A DNA stretch of 64,000 bases, from NCBI GenBank assembly GCA_036346405.1, contig CM070567.1, positions 45,681,633-45,745,632 of the forward strand, given 5' to 3'. Below the pieces are notes generated by a model. That model was given only the letters and a program-made list of their open reading frames with translations. It made no database searches and was not told the DNA's origin. Below are positions 1 to 11,507 of the stretch, piece after piece. Position 1 is the first letter of the stretch. Every line of letters starts with the position of its first letter. Source of the DNA: Phyllostachys edulis. Taxonomy: Eukaryota > Streptophyta > Magnoliopsida > Poales > Poaceae. The translations under genes and the position numbers were made by a program.

Positions 1-3000
1 TTGCTAGCGATACTTTAACACAAAGTAGCATGCATACATACAAGTAAAACAATATATTAACCTTAAATTAATGGGACGATAGAGGGGATATAATCAAACT
101 GCTTGCCTTGCTGTTGCTGGTCAAATTGTTGCTGAGGATCGCTCACGGGATCAACACACTCGTCAACACCTAATCGAAAAGACGAAAAGAATCGATAAGA
201 ACGAAGAAAACGACAAAGACAGCACAGCAAACAAACTCCAAATACTCTGAATTTTCTACAGCAGCAAGAGGATGATTTTTAGGGAATTTAGCAACAAGAA
301 CCATTTGATTTGGATTCTCAATGCAAAAGTTATGAGCAAAACAAATCTGCTCAGCCCTAAAAATACCAAACTGCCACTATTTACTAATTTAATTATTAGG
401 CAACATTTTCTAGAAGGGTGGTGATACTGAGATTTTTACTGTAAAACCAGCACCTCATGAGATAAATAACACAATTGAGTTCATCTCATTTGGAGCTATT
501 ATGCATTTTCTATAATTTTTCAAAAACAAGAACTTGAACAAAATTGTAAAGCACAAGTACTCTTTTTGACAACAGCAACATGTTCAAAAGTAATTTTCAC
601 AGTAAGTTCATTAATATAGGAAACCAACAAAGTTGGATTCACTCAAAAATAATCTACAGAGCATTACCTATGCATTTTACAAGTTAAACACTATTTTGAG
701 TGTACATTTAAAGTTAGTTTTAAAATCTATTTGCAAAACCATGTTCTGGAGCTGAACTGGGCTCTTAACCATTTTTAGATTGGAGCCCAGGTCAAGCCAG
801 AGCTAACACAATTTGAATCACCCTATTTGGATTTAAATTGAATTAGTTATGCAATTTTAAAGTTCATACCTTTTTCAGTATACAATTAAGACCTCACGGA
901 GGTCCTAAGGACTAGAACGAATTGGGAGGACATGAGCCGTTGATCTGGATCGACGCCCAAGACCTCCTGGCGAACGCAGACGCTGGCTGCACATGAGATA
1001 GAGGTCGTGGCCGTTGATCTTGGATCCAACGGCTATGACTCAAGATCTCAAGCCCAAGGCCGCCGACCTCATCTTGCGCGATCAGAGAGGAGGTGGGGGC
1101 GGTGATTTGCGAGATGGACGGCCCACGACCACGCACCTCACGCACGCCACGCGCCGGGCGAAGTTAATGCGCGGGACAACGAGGAGGTCCGAGCGCACTA
1201 AAGACAGCAGTAATTGCTCCAATGATTGAGCATTTACTGAGCCAATCTATGTCCTAAACCGACAATGGCACGGTCGAGATGTCCGACAAAAATTTGAGGA
1301 CGTCCCACGGCTTATCGCCGGCGATTTAGGGCACAACAAGCGCACACACCGAGGGCACCGCCAGACCGCAATAGCCAGGCGCACCTAATGGACCTACTCT
1401 CAACGGCGGCGGCGGCCTAGAGCGCCGACGAGCCGGAGAGGAGCAAGGTGACCACACGGTCAAAAGGCAAGAAGCAAAAGGAGCTCCGCAGTTGCCATTC
1501 AAGCGGGTGCCCAAGAAAAGCTCCGCAACAACATACACGCGGGTGCCAGCATCTACGGGACTACCAGGAGGGTTACCTGGAGGTCGCGGAGGTGCTGAGG
1601 ATGTTGGGGACGAGGAGGACCCGTGCACCAGAAGACAATGGGTGCTCCACGACCGACAAGCTCCAAGCTCCAACTAGCCCTCACCTGAAAAGGTCAACCC
1701 CAAGTGAAGTTAGGGTTAAACTTCCAGGAAGTTAGAGGAGCAAAAATGGAGCAGAGGTTGAGCGAGAGAGCCACTGGAGCACTGTGCCACCGAGGGCTCC
1801 AAGCTTCAACAATGGCGGTTGGGGGGAAGGTCAGAGGAGAGAAAGCTCAGAAGACACAGGTGCAAGCTAGAGCTTGAAAGTGTGCCAAAGAAGCTAAGGG
1901 AGGAACCCAATGGGGGTTTTATAACTTGGAGAAGCAGGGCTCATGAGCTAAGGTTAAGCTCATGGTGAGCTTAGCCCATGGCTCGGTTCATGGCTTGGAC
2001 AAGACGTGGATTTGACATGGTGACAGGCCTGTGCAGACTTGAGAGGCGGAAGGCTGACCAGCATTTAATGCGGGTCAACAAAGAGTCGTTAGTAAGGCAT
2101 GGTTGACAGCACGCTTTTTTCTCTCGCCAGAGCACGCATGCGTGACCGAGGAAGGAGAAGAACAGGAGTTCATATTGACCGCTGGATAAGACTACGGGAG
2201 GTCCCGCCATCGGATGTTATTTTTGAACCGTTACATTTTAAGTGATCGGGAGGAGGTCCCACCACACGATCTTGGATGGGGAGGTCGTGGTTCTCACGAT
2301 TTCTTTAACGCGATGCGAAAGGAAAGGGAACATGAGGTCCAAGGCGTTGATCTAAATCAACGGTGCGGACCTCCCGGAGGACTTAACGCTTGCGCACGCC
2401 ATGCCTCAAGATGTGGAGGTCATGGCCTTTGGATTTAAATCCAAGGGCACATAACAGATAGGGAGGTCCTGAGCTTGCGCAACGCACAAGGGAGGTCATG
2501 GCCTTTAGATTTAGATCTAAGGGCTACGACCTCACGTGCGCGGGGAGGTCTGATGCGCACGAGGCAAGGAGGAGGTCGTGACCGTGGATTTTAATCCAAC
2601 GGTGCACAACATGAGATGGGGGAGGTTTTGTGCGCTTGATATCGCTGGGAGGTCGTGGGCTGTTGGATCTGATCCAACGGTTACGACCTCAACAAGGTGG
2701 GAGGGCCTCGCTGTGATGGTTTGCAGAGGAGGTCGTGGCCTTTGGATTGAATCCAACGGCTACGACCTCAAGGGAGTGCAAAAGGGAGGTCTGGGTGGTT
2801 TGATGGCGAGGGGAGGTCATGACCATGGATCTTTGATCCAAGGGCAGTGACCTCACGTAGGCGGGAGGACCTCACTGTGAATGTTTGAGGAGGAGGTCGT
2901 GGCTGTTGGATTGGATCCAATGGCTACGACCTCAATAGAGCGGAAAGGAGGTCTAGTGCGCTGAGGGGGGTGGTTGGGTTGGACCAGCTTTGCAAAGCGG

Positions 3001-3502
3001 CTAGCCCGAGGAACAGTGCACCCTTTTAAATTTAGTTTTTAACAGCTGAGATTTTGCAGAATTGTTTGGGATAGCAATTCAACTCCAAAATTTATGAAAT
3101 TTTAACTGGAGCTAGCTGACATTAAGATTAACCTTACATAAAATTTCCAGAGGTTATTATGCAATGCATTTTTCTCAGGAAATTCATGAAGGCTGTTCAA
3201 GGATTTGTTTTACCTCCAAAAATTATCAAACAAGTTTTATAACTCATGATATTTTTCAGAGAGGCTCCACAACATTTCTAGGACCAAGGAAAAATATTTC
3301 CAAGGGTTTGGCACAAGATTTGTGATAAATGGGAAATGAGTTTGACTTTTGGTCACAAGAGCTTTATGTTTTTGGATTACACAACTCTTGGACTAGAATT
3401 ACCTGAGAGTTTAGGGGTTTTCAAGATGTGAGAAAAAGTTTTAATTTCTACACATTTAATTACATTTGAAACAAACCCTGATTATACATTTGGGATGTTA
3501 CA
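1..3502 (-). repeat. 3' LTR of element A (partial)
   Basis: Positions 1-3502 repeat 11664-15158 almost base for base apart from short indels. Read on the minus strand the LTR begins TGTAACATCCC at 3502, next to a polypurine tract. About 1.47 kb of its 3' end lies left of the window. It contains the palindrome array described separately, which accounts for most of its GC-rich middle. Confidence 0.93.
890..2935. repeat. Array of about 40-bp palindromes in the 3' LTR of A
   Basis: At least nine imperfect palindromes of about 40 bp share an outer arm GAGGTCGTGGCC (paired with a GGCTACGACCTC-like arm) and an inner arm TTGGAT/ATCCAA. Clear copies lie near 1001-1038, 2333-2370, 2412-2450, 2488-2533, 2568-2608, 2648-2690, 2727-2769, 2812-2854 and 2891-2933. 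Copies differ but keep pairing: the inner stem TTTGGAT/ATCCAAG at about 2426 becomes TTTAGAT/ATCTAAG at about 2503. The units are spaced irregularly and separated by unique sequence, so this is not a simple tandem repeat. Function is unknown. Confidence 0.85.
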
Positions 3503-3514
3503 AAATCCCCCCCC
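3503..3514 (-). other. Polypurine tract of element A
   Basis: On the minus strand the run GGGGGGGGATTT directly precedes the 3' LTR start TGTAACATCCC, as expected for the plus-strand DNA primer of an LTR retrotransposon. It fixes the element's orientation. Confidence 0.88.
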
Positions 3515-3542
3515 TTACAAAAATCTCGTCCCGAGATTTGGC

Positions 3543-3761
3543 TCACTCGGTAAAGAAAGATGGATAGTCCGCACGCAGACGATCTTCTCTTTCCCAAGTA
3601 GCCTCATCCTCAGAATGGTTCGACCACTGAACTTTAAGAAACTTGATGGTCTTATTCCTTGTTCTTCGTTCAGACTCATCGAGTATGCGAACAAGGTGCT
3701 CGCGATAGGTCAAATCTTCCCGACGCCGAGAGCTTCCAACGAGCTTCCTCGGTTGGAACAC
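3543..3761 (-). pseudogene. Chromodomain at the C terminus of element A integrase
   Basis: The minus-strand frame holds IKFLKVQWSNHSEDEATWE followed by a DRLRADYPSFF-like end. This matches the chromodomain tail of gypsy chromovirus integrases (V-x-W-x2-H-x3-E-A-T-W-E). In the family it is thought to steer integration to particular chromatin. The aromatic W positions and the acidic EATWE box are present. The frame is offset from the upstream GPY/F region (3676-4056), so a frameshift separates the two. The stop lies just before the polypurine tract, the usual end of pol. Confidence 0.85.
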
Positions 3762-4991
3762 GGAGGCACTTCTTCAATCGGGACACATGGAACACATCAT
3801 GTACCCCTCGCGTACCGCAACTCCAACTTATAGGCAATAGCTCCTTCTTCTCGATAACGCGGTAGGGACCGACATATCGAGGAGCTAACTTGCCCTTGAC
3901 GCCTAAACGTTGATGGCCCTTCAAAGGAGAGACTTTGAGATAAACAAAGTCATTAGGCTCAAAACGCAACTCACGACGACGGCGATCCGCATAGCTCTTT
4001 TGCTCGATTGAGCTGCGCGAAACGCCAAGAATAAGCCGACTTGGCGCCAACCTCATTGATCGAGTCCGACCAAAGAAAGGTCTTTCACCGTCTCGACTAG
4101 TTCAACGGGTTCTACACTTTCTCCCGCATAAGGCCTCGAAGGTGCCATGCCGAGACCGGCCCGAAGTCGTTGTTATAAGAAAATCTTCGTGAATGGCAAG
4201 CATCTCTCCCAATGCTTCCCATAGGAAAGGACACAAGCACGAAGCATGTCTTCCAAAACTTGGTTGACCTCTCGGTCCGACCATCGCTTTGGGGATGATA
4301 TGCCGTGCTAAAGGTAAGACGGGTTCCCATGGCCTCTTGCAAACTATGCCAAAAGCGAGAGGTGAAAAGATAACCACGATCCGAGACAATCGCCTTGGGT
4401 ACACCATGCAAGCACACGATGCGGAGACATAGAGGTCTCCGCCAATTGACCAACAGAAATCTTAGCCCAAGACCGCAAGAAATGTGCTACTTTAGTCAAC
4501 CGATCAATGACAACCCAAATGGAATCTTTCCCTTTGTGTTCGGGCGGATCGGTGATAAAGTCCATGCCGATTTTAATCCCACTTCCATTCCGCACACAGC
4601 ATAAAGGTCAAGTAGTCTCAGAGGACGCCGATGCTCGGCCTTGACACGACGACACACGCCGCACTCGAAGAACGAACTTCGCAATCTCCTCTTCATTCGG
4701 GTCCACCAAAATCTCGACGGAGATCTTGATACATCTTTGTGGCCCCGGATGAATGGATAAAGTCGAATCATGGGCTTCATGGAGGATCAAATTCCACAAC
4801 TCCATGTCCTTTGGAACCACAAGGCGCTGTCTAACCTCACAACAAAGATGCTCATCCTCGAGAAGCACTTGGTTGTTCCATTCTTGACATTTTCCTTGAT
4901 GTGGCTCACTCCAATATCCGATCGCGAGCGGACTCGATCCGATCCACCAAGGTTGGTTGCACAACCAAGGCAATGAGAGAACCATGCTCAA
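3676..4991 (-). pseudogene. Integrase of element A (frameshifted)
   Basis: Successive minus-strand frames give the parts of a gypsy integrase in order. The zinc-binding N-terminal region has ILHEAHDSTLSIHPG (about 4740-4790). The catalytic core has the first Asp in GMDFITDPPEHKGKDS (about 4530-4575), a second Asp in AIVSDRG (about 4380), and the Glu box TAYHPQSDGRTER (about 4265-4305). The C-terminal GPY/F motif is KLAPRYVGPYRV (about 3855-3890), followed by VHDVFHVSRLKK. The parts fall in at least three frames, so no intact enzyme can be made. The role in the family is joining of cDNA to the genome. The many single-base shifts contrast with the near-identical LTRs. Confidence 0.85.
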
Positions 4992-5260
4992 CTAAACCCA
5001 AGTTGAGACACTAAAATTCTTCCGTATGGGTGGGTCAAGCTCCTTGAGCAACAAGGCATTGCAATGCGCTTATGACTAAGCGCATCGGCAAGAATCGACA
5101 TTAGCCTTGCCCGATGGTAGTGAATACCCATATCATAATCCTTGATCAACTCCAACCATCTCCTTTGCCCGAGGTTCAGTCAGTTGGGTGAACAAATACT
5201 TTAAGCTTTTGTGATCCGAATACACTTCACAACGACACGATTAGGTAATGTCACCAAATC

Positions 5261-5711
5261 TTAAGTGCATGAATCACAGCAGCCCAACTCCAAATCATGG
5301 GTAGGGTAGTTGAGTTCATGAGGTCTCAATTGCCTTGATGCATAGGCCACTACCTTGCCTTCTTGCATAAGGACACAACCGAGGCCTCGACGAGAAGCAT
5401 CGCAATAGATATCGAAGCTTCGATGGATATCGGGAAGAACGAGGACGGGAGCGGTGGTTAAGCGCTTCTTGAGTACTTGGAAGCTTTCCTCACAAGCATC
5501 AGACCACAAGAACTTCTTGTCCTTCTTGAGCAACTCCGCCATCGGCCATGATCTTAGAGAAGTTCTCGATAAAGCGGCGATAGTATCCCGCTAAACCAAG
5601 AAAACTCCGCGCCTTCGTGATGTATGGGTGACTCCATGAAAGAACATCGCTGACCTTGCTAGGATCAATGGCTACGCCTCCCGCTGAAAGAACATGGCCT
5701 AAGAAAGCCAC
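5261..5711 (-). pseudogene. RT connection domain and RNase H of element A
   Basis: Two overlapping frames continue the reverse transcriptase. The first (5499-5711) carries FLGHVLSAGGVAIDPSKV and FLGLAGYYRRFIENFSKIM, the conserved RT thumb/connection region. The second (5261-5542) carries DIYCDASRRGLGCVLMQ and VVAYASRQLRPHELNYP, the start of gypsy RNase H with its first catalytic Asp (about residue 48 of that frame). A frameshift near 5520-5540 separates them. The rest of RNase H, down to about 5000, is too degraded in frame to follow as one ORF. Confidence 0.85.
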
Positions 5712-5720
5712 TTCCTTCAG

Positions 5721-6017
5721 TCAGAATGCACACTTGCTGAACTTCACGTACAGTTGGTGCTCACGCAGCTTGCCTAACACAAGCTTCAGATGCTCGATGT
5801 TCCTCATCGCTCGGGAATAGATAAGGATATCATCGATGAAGACCACGACAAACTTATCCAAATACTCCATGAACACCGAATTCATGAGGTTCATGAACAA
5901 GGCAGAGCATTGGTTGCCGAAGACATGACGGTATACTCGCATGCCAGAAGCGTAGTAGAGAAAGCCGTTTTGGAATATCCTCGTGTCGAATCCAACTCGA
6001 TGATATCCCACTCTCAA
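5721..6017 (-). pseudogene. Reverse transcriptase palm of element A
   Basis: The minus-strand frame contains FVVVFIDDILIYS, the RT active-site box in its gypsy form (I-D-D), at about residues 56-68, followed by HLKLVLGKLREHQLYVKFSKCAF. This is the fingers-to-palm part of RT, which copies the element's RNA into DNA. The frame is offset from the upstream protease/RT frame (ends 6019) and from the downstream connection domain (starts 5711), so at least two frameshifts bracket it. Confidence 0.88.
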
Positions 6018-6018
6018 A

Positions 6019-6921
6019 TCAATCTTGGAGAAAACTCGAGCTCCCGCAATTGATCGAAGAGATCGCCAATGCGGGCAATGGATACTTGTTCTTTACCATC
6101 ACTTCATTAAGTGGGCGGTAATCAACGACATGCAAAGTACCGCCCTTCTTCTTCACGAAGATTGCCGGACAACCCCGAGGAGATGAGCTAGGGCGGATGA
6201 AACCCTTCTTGAAGCTCATTGTTGCTTCTTCAACTCCACCAACTCGCTCGGTGGCATCCGATAAGGCCTCTTTGAGATAGGGGCGGCACCGAGCCAACTC
6301 AATGACAAACTCGAGGTCTCGAACTGGTGGCATCCCCGGAAGATCTGCGGGAAAGACATCAACGAAGTCACAAACTGTTGGGACTTCGCTAATATCTAGA
6401 GCGGACTTCGCTTCAAGCGCGAAGAGATGCGAACCTAGCAATTTCGCGAAAAGCTTAACCCGCCACGGAGGACTAGACAGAGAGATGAGCTTCCTGGCGC
6501 AATCGATTTGTCCCATGTGCTGAGACAACCAATCCATGCCAAGAATCACATCTAGACTCGCGGAATGGAGGAGGATAAGATTTGCTAAGAATCCTACCCC
6601 TTCAATCTCGATAGGGACATCCCTACACTCAGATTCAGCTCTCAACTCCGAACCAGGAGAGCGAATGAGTAGCGGGACTGACAATGGAGAGAAAAGAAGC
6701 TCACCAACAGTGGCAAAAGACTCAGAAACAAAGGAATGAGATGCTCCTGAATCAAACAAGATAGTAGCAGGATGAAAGTTAATAGAAAGCGTACCTAGCA
6801 CGACGTCGGGCGCCTCCTGAGCCTCCTCTGTGGTGATGACGTTGACGCGACCACTACCCACGCCTTGGGTAGCCAGACGATCTTCCGTCCCGAGAAGAAC
6901 CATCTCTTGCCCGCCCTCCAT
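6019..6921 (-). pseudogene. Aspartic protease and RT N-terminal part of element A
   Basis: This is the longest surviving pol frame of element A, 300 residues. The retroviral-type protease site LFDSGASHSF lies at residues 55-64 (catalytic Asp 57) and is followed by VILGMDWLSQH, the usual second protease landmark. The C-terminal third holds the start of RT: GFIRPSSSPRGCPAIFVKKK, then DYRPLNEV and NKYPLPAL. It ends at a frameshift just before the RT palm frame (6017). Immediately upstream is the gag frame with its nucleocapsid remnant. In the family the protease cuts the Gag-Pol polyprotein. Confidence 0.88.
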
Positions 6922-7585
6922 TAGGACGAGGGGCCGCCTGCCTTCTTAGGGCATTGGTTCGCATAATGCCCCTTCGGTTCCAGCGGCATGTGACCCCGGC
7001 AATGGGTTGTGGGGGCTGTCACGACTTCGCAGTGCACGGATCGGGCACGGCTCGCGATGAACGAGGACAAGGGTGACCTCGGGTGCCAAGATCGGACCGG
7101 TACCCTCGAGACCGCCTCAAGCGGACGGAAGGAATCGCCTCGATGACTTGTGGGCCTCCCACTTACACTTGCAGAATCCACAAGCTCCCTAGCCGCATGC
7201 TCACGACGATGGCCTTGTCGACTGTGGTCCGGAAATCGTGAAGTCGACAACGGATAGTTTGTCCTTAAGCTCCTCGCACAAGCCACGCTGAATCTTGGCT
7301 TGCTTGGCCATATCAAGGGCCACATCCTCGGAGCATAATGAGCTAGATGGTTGAACTCAGATACATACTCCATGACCGAAGCTACGCCTTGCTTGAGCTG
7401 CTGAGAAACTCCCGCTTCTTGATTTCCATCAAGCCGCAGGATATGAGATCGACGGAAGGCAAGATTTAAACTCCTCCCAAGAGACGGTGTGGTTCAAGGG
7501 CTGCATGGCGAGAAAACTCTCCCACCATGACAAAGCTGCACCTCAAGCCGGTGCGATGCAAACAAATACCTTCTCGTGCTCTCGG
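6921..7585 (-). pseudogene. Gag C-terminal part of element A
   Basis: Read on the minus strand from the copia LTR boundary at 7585, the frames give EHEKVF and then SWWESFLAMQPLNHTVSW, typical of the gypsy retrotransposon gag domain. MEYVSEFNHLAHYAP follows at about 7330-7373. Near 6940-6960 the nucleocapsid remnant reads KGHYANQCPKK, the second half of a CCHC zinc knuckle whose first cysteines have been lost. Several frames are needed. The N-terminal part of the same gag lies at 9126-9435, beyond the inserted solo LTR. Confidence 0.75.
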
Positions 7586-9125
7586 TGTTGGAAATATGCC
7601 CTAGAGGCAATCATAGAGATGATTATATTTCATTATGTTCATAACATTGATAATGTGTTATCTTGTTCCTAGAATAATATTGTTAATATTTATTATCAAG
7701 TATGTGACTTGGTTGTGAAACTCTATATTTCGCGATAATTATTCTTACACGATCCTCGGTCGTAAACATATGAGGACACATATGAATAGACTAGCATATG
7801 TATTGGTTGATGACTATGTTTCACGAGTCATAGATATGGAGATATCAAACTAATAATATGGACACATGTTAGAGAACATGATGTTGGATAAGACCCATCT
7901 TGAGGCACTATTGAGATTGTTATGAATCTATGTGTCATTAGTTGGTCTCAAGCAATGATGATGTATAATCCTTAGACCTGAGATCAAGATGGTTTCCTAC
8001 ATGTGTAAGAGCACTCTTAGGGGTTGCCAAACGCTACACCGTGAATCGGGTAGTTATAAAGGTAGCTTTGGGTATGCTCAAACATGGAGAGGAATGTGAC
8101 CGGTCGGATATGGGATTTGCCCTCCTAACATAACAGAGAGATGTCTCGGCCCCTCGCAGATCGGATAAAGAAAGTGCATGGCCATGCCACTAGTAGTCAA
8201 GTGTTCACCACATAAGGTTATCTCGATACTGATCGAGAAAGTATTGAATAGCCCATGGATGACACAACATCTCACCTAGAGTTCAACCAGATATCGTGAG
8301 GCAAAGGGAGAATACATGAGAAATATTTAGTTCGACCACCACCGATCGGTCGTATGGAGATACAAGCAAGTCGAGACCGGTCGAACGTAATCACAGAGTG
8401 GTCAAACCAAATCGTAAGGAGTTACGAGTTGGTCGTGATCAAATACGAATCGTCAGATAGAGATAGGACCTGGTCGTAAGTGATGAGGACCTGGTCGATA
8501 TCATATTGCATTAAGGTTCGTCCGATATAATTTGTGTGTTTTCGAATCGATATGTTCTCGCTAGGAGCATACGACTCGTGATCGGAAACGGTTTCCAATC
8601 ACAACCGAACTACACATGAACCTGCTGTGGTCACACACTTAACGAGTTGAACAAACCAATACGAATACGATTCAAACGTGTCCGGATAGGATCCGCCACG
8701 AGCACTATATAAGGAGGTGCATGAGGCTATTGGGTAAGATGCGTGAAACACCACCAAACCCTAGCCGCCATCTCCTTGAGAGCTCCACCGCGCGATTTGG
8801 CCGCACACCGACGCGTTCGGTTGTTCCTTCCCCGGACGTGGATACCGTGAGAGGCGCTTACTACGATTGTTGCGCTTTGAGGACGATCCACGATCTTCAC
8901 AAGGAACCGCAGACGTTGCCGGAGGAGACGATCGCTCGCCGGACGTTGACGATCGACTCGACCGCTTCATCGACGCTTCTTCGCTGGACCGCATCGCTTC
9001 CAACCCTTCTTCCGCCGCTCACAAGGCTCATGGTAACGATCTATGATCATCTACTTGCATGGCTTCCTGGTTTGCGTGGTAGAAATTTTTTTTTGTAGCT
9101 ATCGTAGCCTACCCGTGACCCAACA
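7586..9125 (+). mobile_element. BARE/Angela-like Ty1-copia solo LTR inside gag of element A
   Basis: The segment starts TGTTGGAAATATGCCCTAGA, recognisably the 5' end of BARE/Angela-type copia LTRs of grasses, and ends CCAACA, so it has the expected TGTTGG...CCAACA inverted ends. It carries a TATA box at 8706-8712 on the plus strand and no coding domains, primer site or second LTR. It splits the gag gene: gag sequence is recognisable on both sides (9126-9435 and below 7585). At 1540 bp it has a plausible length for one LTR. The 5-bp flanks (CTCGG and CTGCA) do not match, so a clean target duplication is not visible. Confidence 0.82.
8706..8712 (+). promoter_or_regulatory. TATA box of the BARE-like LTR
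   Basis: TATATAA followed by GGAGG about 420 bp before the LTR end is a good candidate for the core promoter that defines the U3/R boundary of this LTR. Placement is typical. No transcription start can be read directly. Confidence 0.6.
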
Positions 9126-9435
9126 CTGCATCATGCGATGCGAGCTTCGCCCACCGCACGGCCAATCGCTCGCATCCAATGGGTCCTTAGACCGGAAAAG
9201 GTAGGGGCTGAGTACGAAGAAACTCCGCGAGGCCCCCACGAGGTCGATGGGCATTCCTTGCCCGCATCCTAAAGCACCTAGAAGGGCCGAGGTTATGCGC
9301 GATGACATCCAAGAGAACTCTCCTGTCATCCGCCGGTTGCACTTGATCTCAAGAAGGACCTCGGCCATGGTCGAGGAGGAGGAAGCCTCGTCCCGACCAC
9401 CGCCTGCCTTGGTCAAGCATGAAAAGGCCCGCCAT
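9126..9435 (-). pseudogene. Gag N-terminal part of element A
   Basis: The probable start codon is the ATG at 9435-9433 (AGGATGGC context), matching the start of the related gag in element C at 26680. The next recognisable frame has GGGRDEASSSSTMAEVLLEI, parallel to the TMAEVLAQI of element C, then RSKDPLDASDWP, the conserved start of the retrotransposon gag domain. A frameshift lies between the ATG and this frame. The copia solo LTR interrupts gag shortly after, at 9125. Confidence 0.75.
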
Positions 9436-10173
9436 CCTGTTACAATGAAATTTGGTTAGCAACTAAACCCGAAAAATAAAGCCTCCAGGAAGGCAAAAAG
9501 CTATCGACTAGGGGAATGGAGCATCACCCTAACCGAAAGCCAAATAGTAAGTAAAAGACTCTGAAAAGCTTCTAAAAAGACTCCAAAAACAGCAAGGAAA
9601 CTTGAGAATAAGAGCCAACTTCTCCACACAACTAACTCGTATTGAATGAACGAGTAATTGATCGAGAAGATAAAAATCAGAATGTAACGTAAGATCTAAT
9701 GCTACTAAAGAGCAAGGTTAAATCAGCGAGATAAGTGTTAGATACTTAGCTAACTAGTATCACATCTTACCCTTTTATTCCCACAAGTTTTAGTTGAATT
9801 AACCTCTCATTTTCTACCTTAACCACTAGCTTGAGCTTGCTGCCCTAAAATGCTTGCTTGCTGTCCTAAATTTCCAGATTTGAATTCCATCTCCAAAGAC
9901 TTCCATTCTTCACCAAAAGACAGCCAAGACTTCAAATTTAGAACTCTCATAAGTTCCCCAAAACCCAAATTAATCGATAACAACTAATTTTGAGGGAAGA
10001 AGAGGAAAACATCTTTTAAAACTCAAACTAGAGTAAGATGAGATAGAAAGCTAAGATAGGTAAGGAGTAAAATCTGAGAATTACTTAAGCTTTCATAAAC
10101 TCTTTGATACCTTGAAAATAAGTTTTTCCAAAATATCCTAAAGACGGCTAAGCTTGGGTTATTACGGTCAGAT
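9436..10173 (-). other. Untranslated leader of element A
   Basis: This AT-rich stretch lies between the primer-binding site and the gag start. It has no ORF of note. The leader of element C (25912-26679) is recognisably similar, for example in the approach to the AGGATGGC start, supporting common descent of the two elements. Confidence 0.7.
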
Positions 10174-10186
10174 GGCTCGATACTAA
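10174..10186 (-). other. Primer-binding site of element A
   Basis: On the minus strand TTAGTATCGAGCC follows the 5' LTR end (GGGGTCTCACA) after four bases. It resembles the TGGTATCAGAGC site complementary to initiator tRNA-Met, with mutations. Confidence 0.75.
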
Positions 10187-11490
10187 CTTTTGTGAGACCC
10201 CGATTTATTAGGCTCATAATACTTGGTCATCCAATTGACCCTAGTATTATCAACTAAATAAACCGTGCCTTTGAGATATATGTACTTCCCAAAAATGCAA
10301 GACACACAAGTCATTACAAAAGATTGCATCAATTCCATTCAAACACATAGAATGTAACAAGCAACAAACCGAAGTTAATATAAATAAAGGATAGTTATTA
10401 CAAAAGAGAGGCCGACCGCCAAATAACAACAAGTCTACTAAGATAACAATGAAGCAAAAGTGCCATAGAGATGGCCCTAACAAGAGCCAACCAAAGGTGC
10501 CTTAACCCACAAGGCAACCGACCGACCGCCAAGCTAGTCGCTTCCCAACCACCAAGACATCTCACAAAAGTAAAGCCCTTTGGGCTCTACCTCCTCTGCA
10601 ACAAAGTTATTAAGAAAAGCAAATGAGTACAAAATGTACTCGCAAGACCGACGTAGTATAACGTAACTATAGTTTAACTACATGCAAGCTTTATTTAAGT
10701 GGATGAGGCTTTGGACTCATTTTTAGCATAAAGCAAGTTTTCATTTGCAATAATGTAATAGATTGAAAGCGATTTGACAAAGCATTTTTAATTGTTGAAG
10801 TAACAACGAGATAATAACATAATAACAACAACACGAACAACCTGGAAGTGACTAACCCAATAGCCACCACGACAATAGCACGAATTACCCATTCATACCA
10901 CCCATGTCAAGTTTTAATTAAAGGTTGTAGTCTAGTTCTCACGGGGCGTATCCGAGCGTGTCCATAACCTAGGATGAGGCTATTCGAATAGTTTTAACCT
11001 CGCAGGGTGTACCAATGTACCCACACGCCGACCGCCTTTTCGCCACATGATTTAGCACACTTCCTTTGGTATGCCAAGACGGCTAAGTCCTACGAGACAT
11101 TTCCAATGGACGATGCTAATTAAGAGCCAACCCACGGGATAAGGACACATTAGACACCTAGCCGGTCGCTAATGCTCCTCCCAACACCACACACACACAT
11201 TTTATTTAAACATACCCACCGACCAGCTCATAATTAACACCTCCCAAAGTACTTAGTCAAGAGAGGTCCCATATCCCCTCGTGGTTAGTACGCAATAATG
11301 CTCAAGACGGTGGCGCAAGTAACTCGGTCCTTGTTGACTTAGGCATACTACCACATTCCAAAAACCACACCATCCATCCAATATGCCCAAGTCCAATTCA
11401 ATCTTTTATTTTCAGATTTTGACTTTACAAATTAACAAAGCACAAGTGCTGGACATAAAGGAGTAATAATTAGATTTGTGTGATCAAGAC

Positions 11491-11507
11491 CATCGACTAA
11501 GTCGATG
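11491..11507. repeat. Palindrome CATCGACT/AGTCGATG in LTR of A
   Basis: A perfect 8-bp inverted repeat with a one-base spacer sits about 1.3 kb from the LTR end. The LTR of element C has the same palindrome core at the same relative place (24518-24538, 48333-48353). Confidence 0.8.

Noticed and set aside
1326..2850. Overlapping ORFs of 70-115 codons in the LTR of A (also at 12568-14506)
   Set aside because: They follow GC-rich palindromes, appear on both strands at once, and have no family resemblance; chance ORFs.
890..2935. CRISPR-like array from regularly recurring palindromic repeats
   Set aside because: Repeats are irregularly spaced and imperfect, lie inside an LTR present twice, and the genome is a plant; no cas genes.
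8721..9098. 125-codon plus-strand ORF downstream of the TATA box in the BARE-like LTR
   Set aside because: It lies in the R-U5 part of an LTR; composition fits a leader, and no domain is seen.
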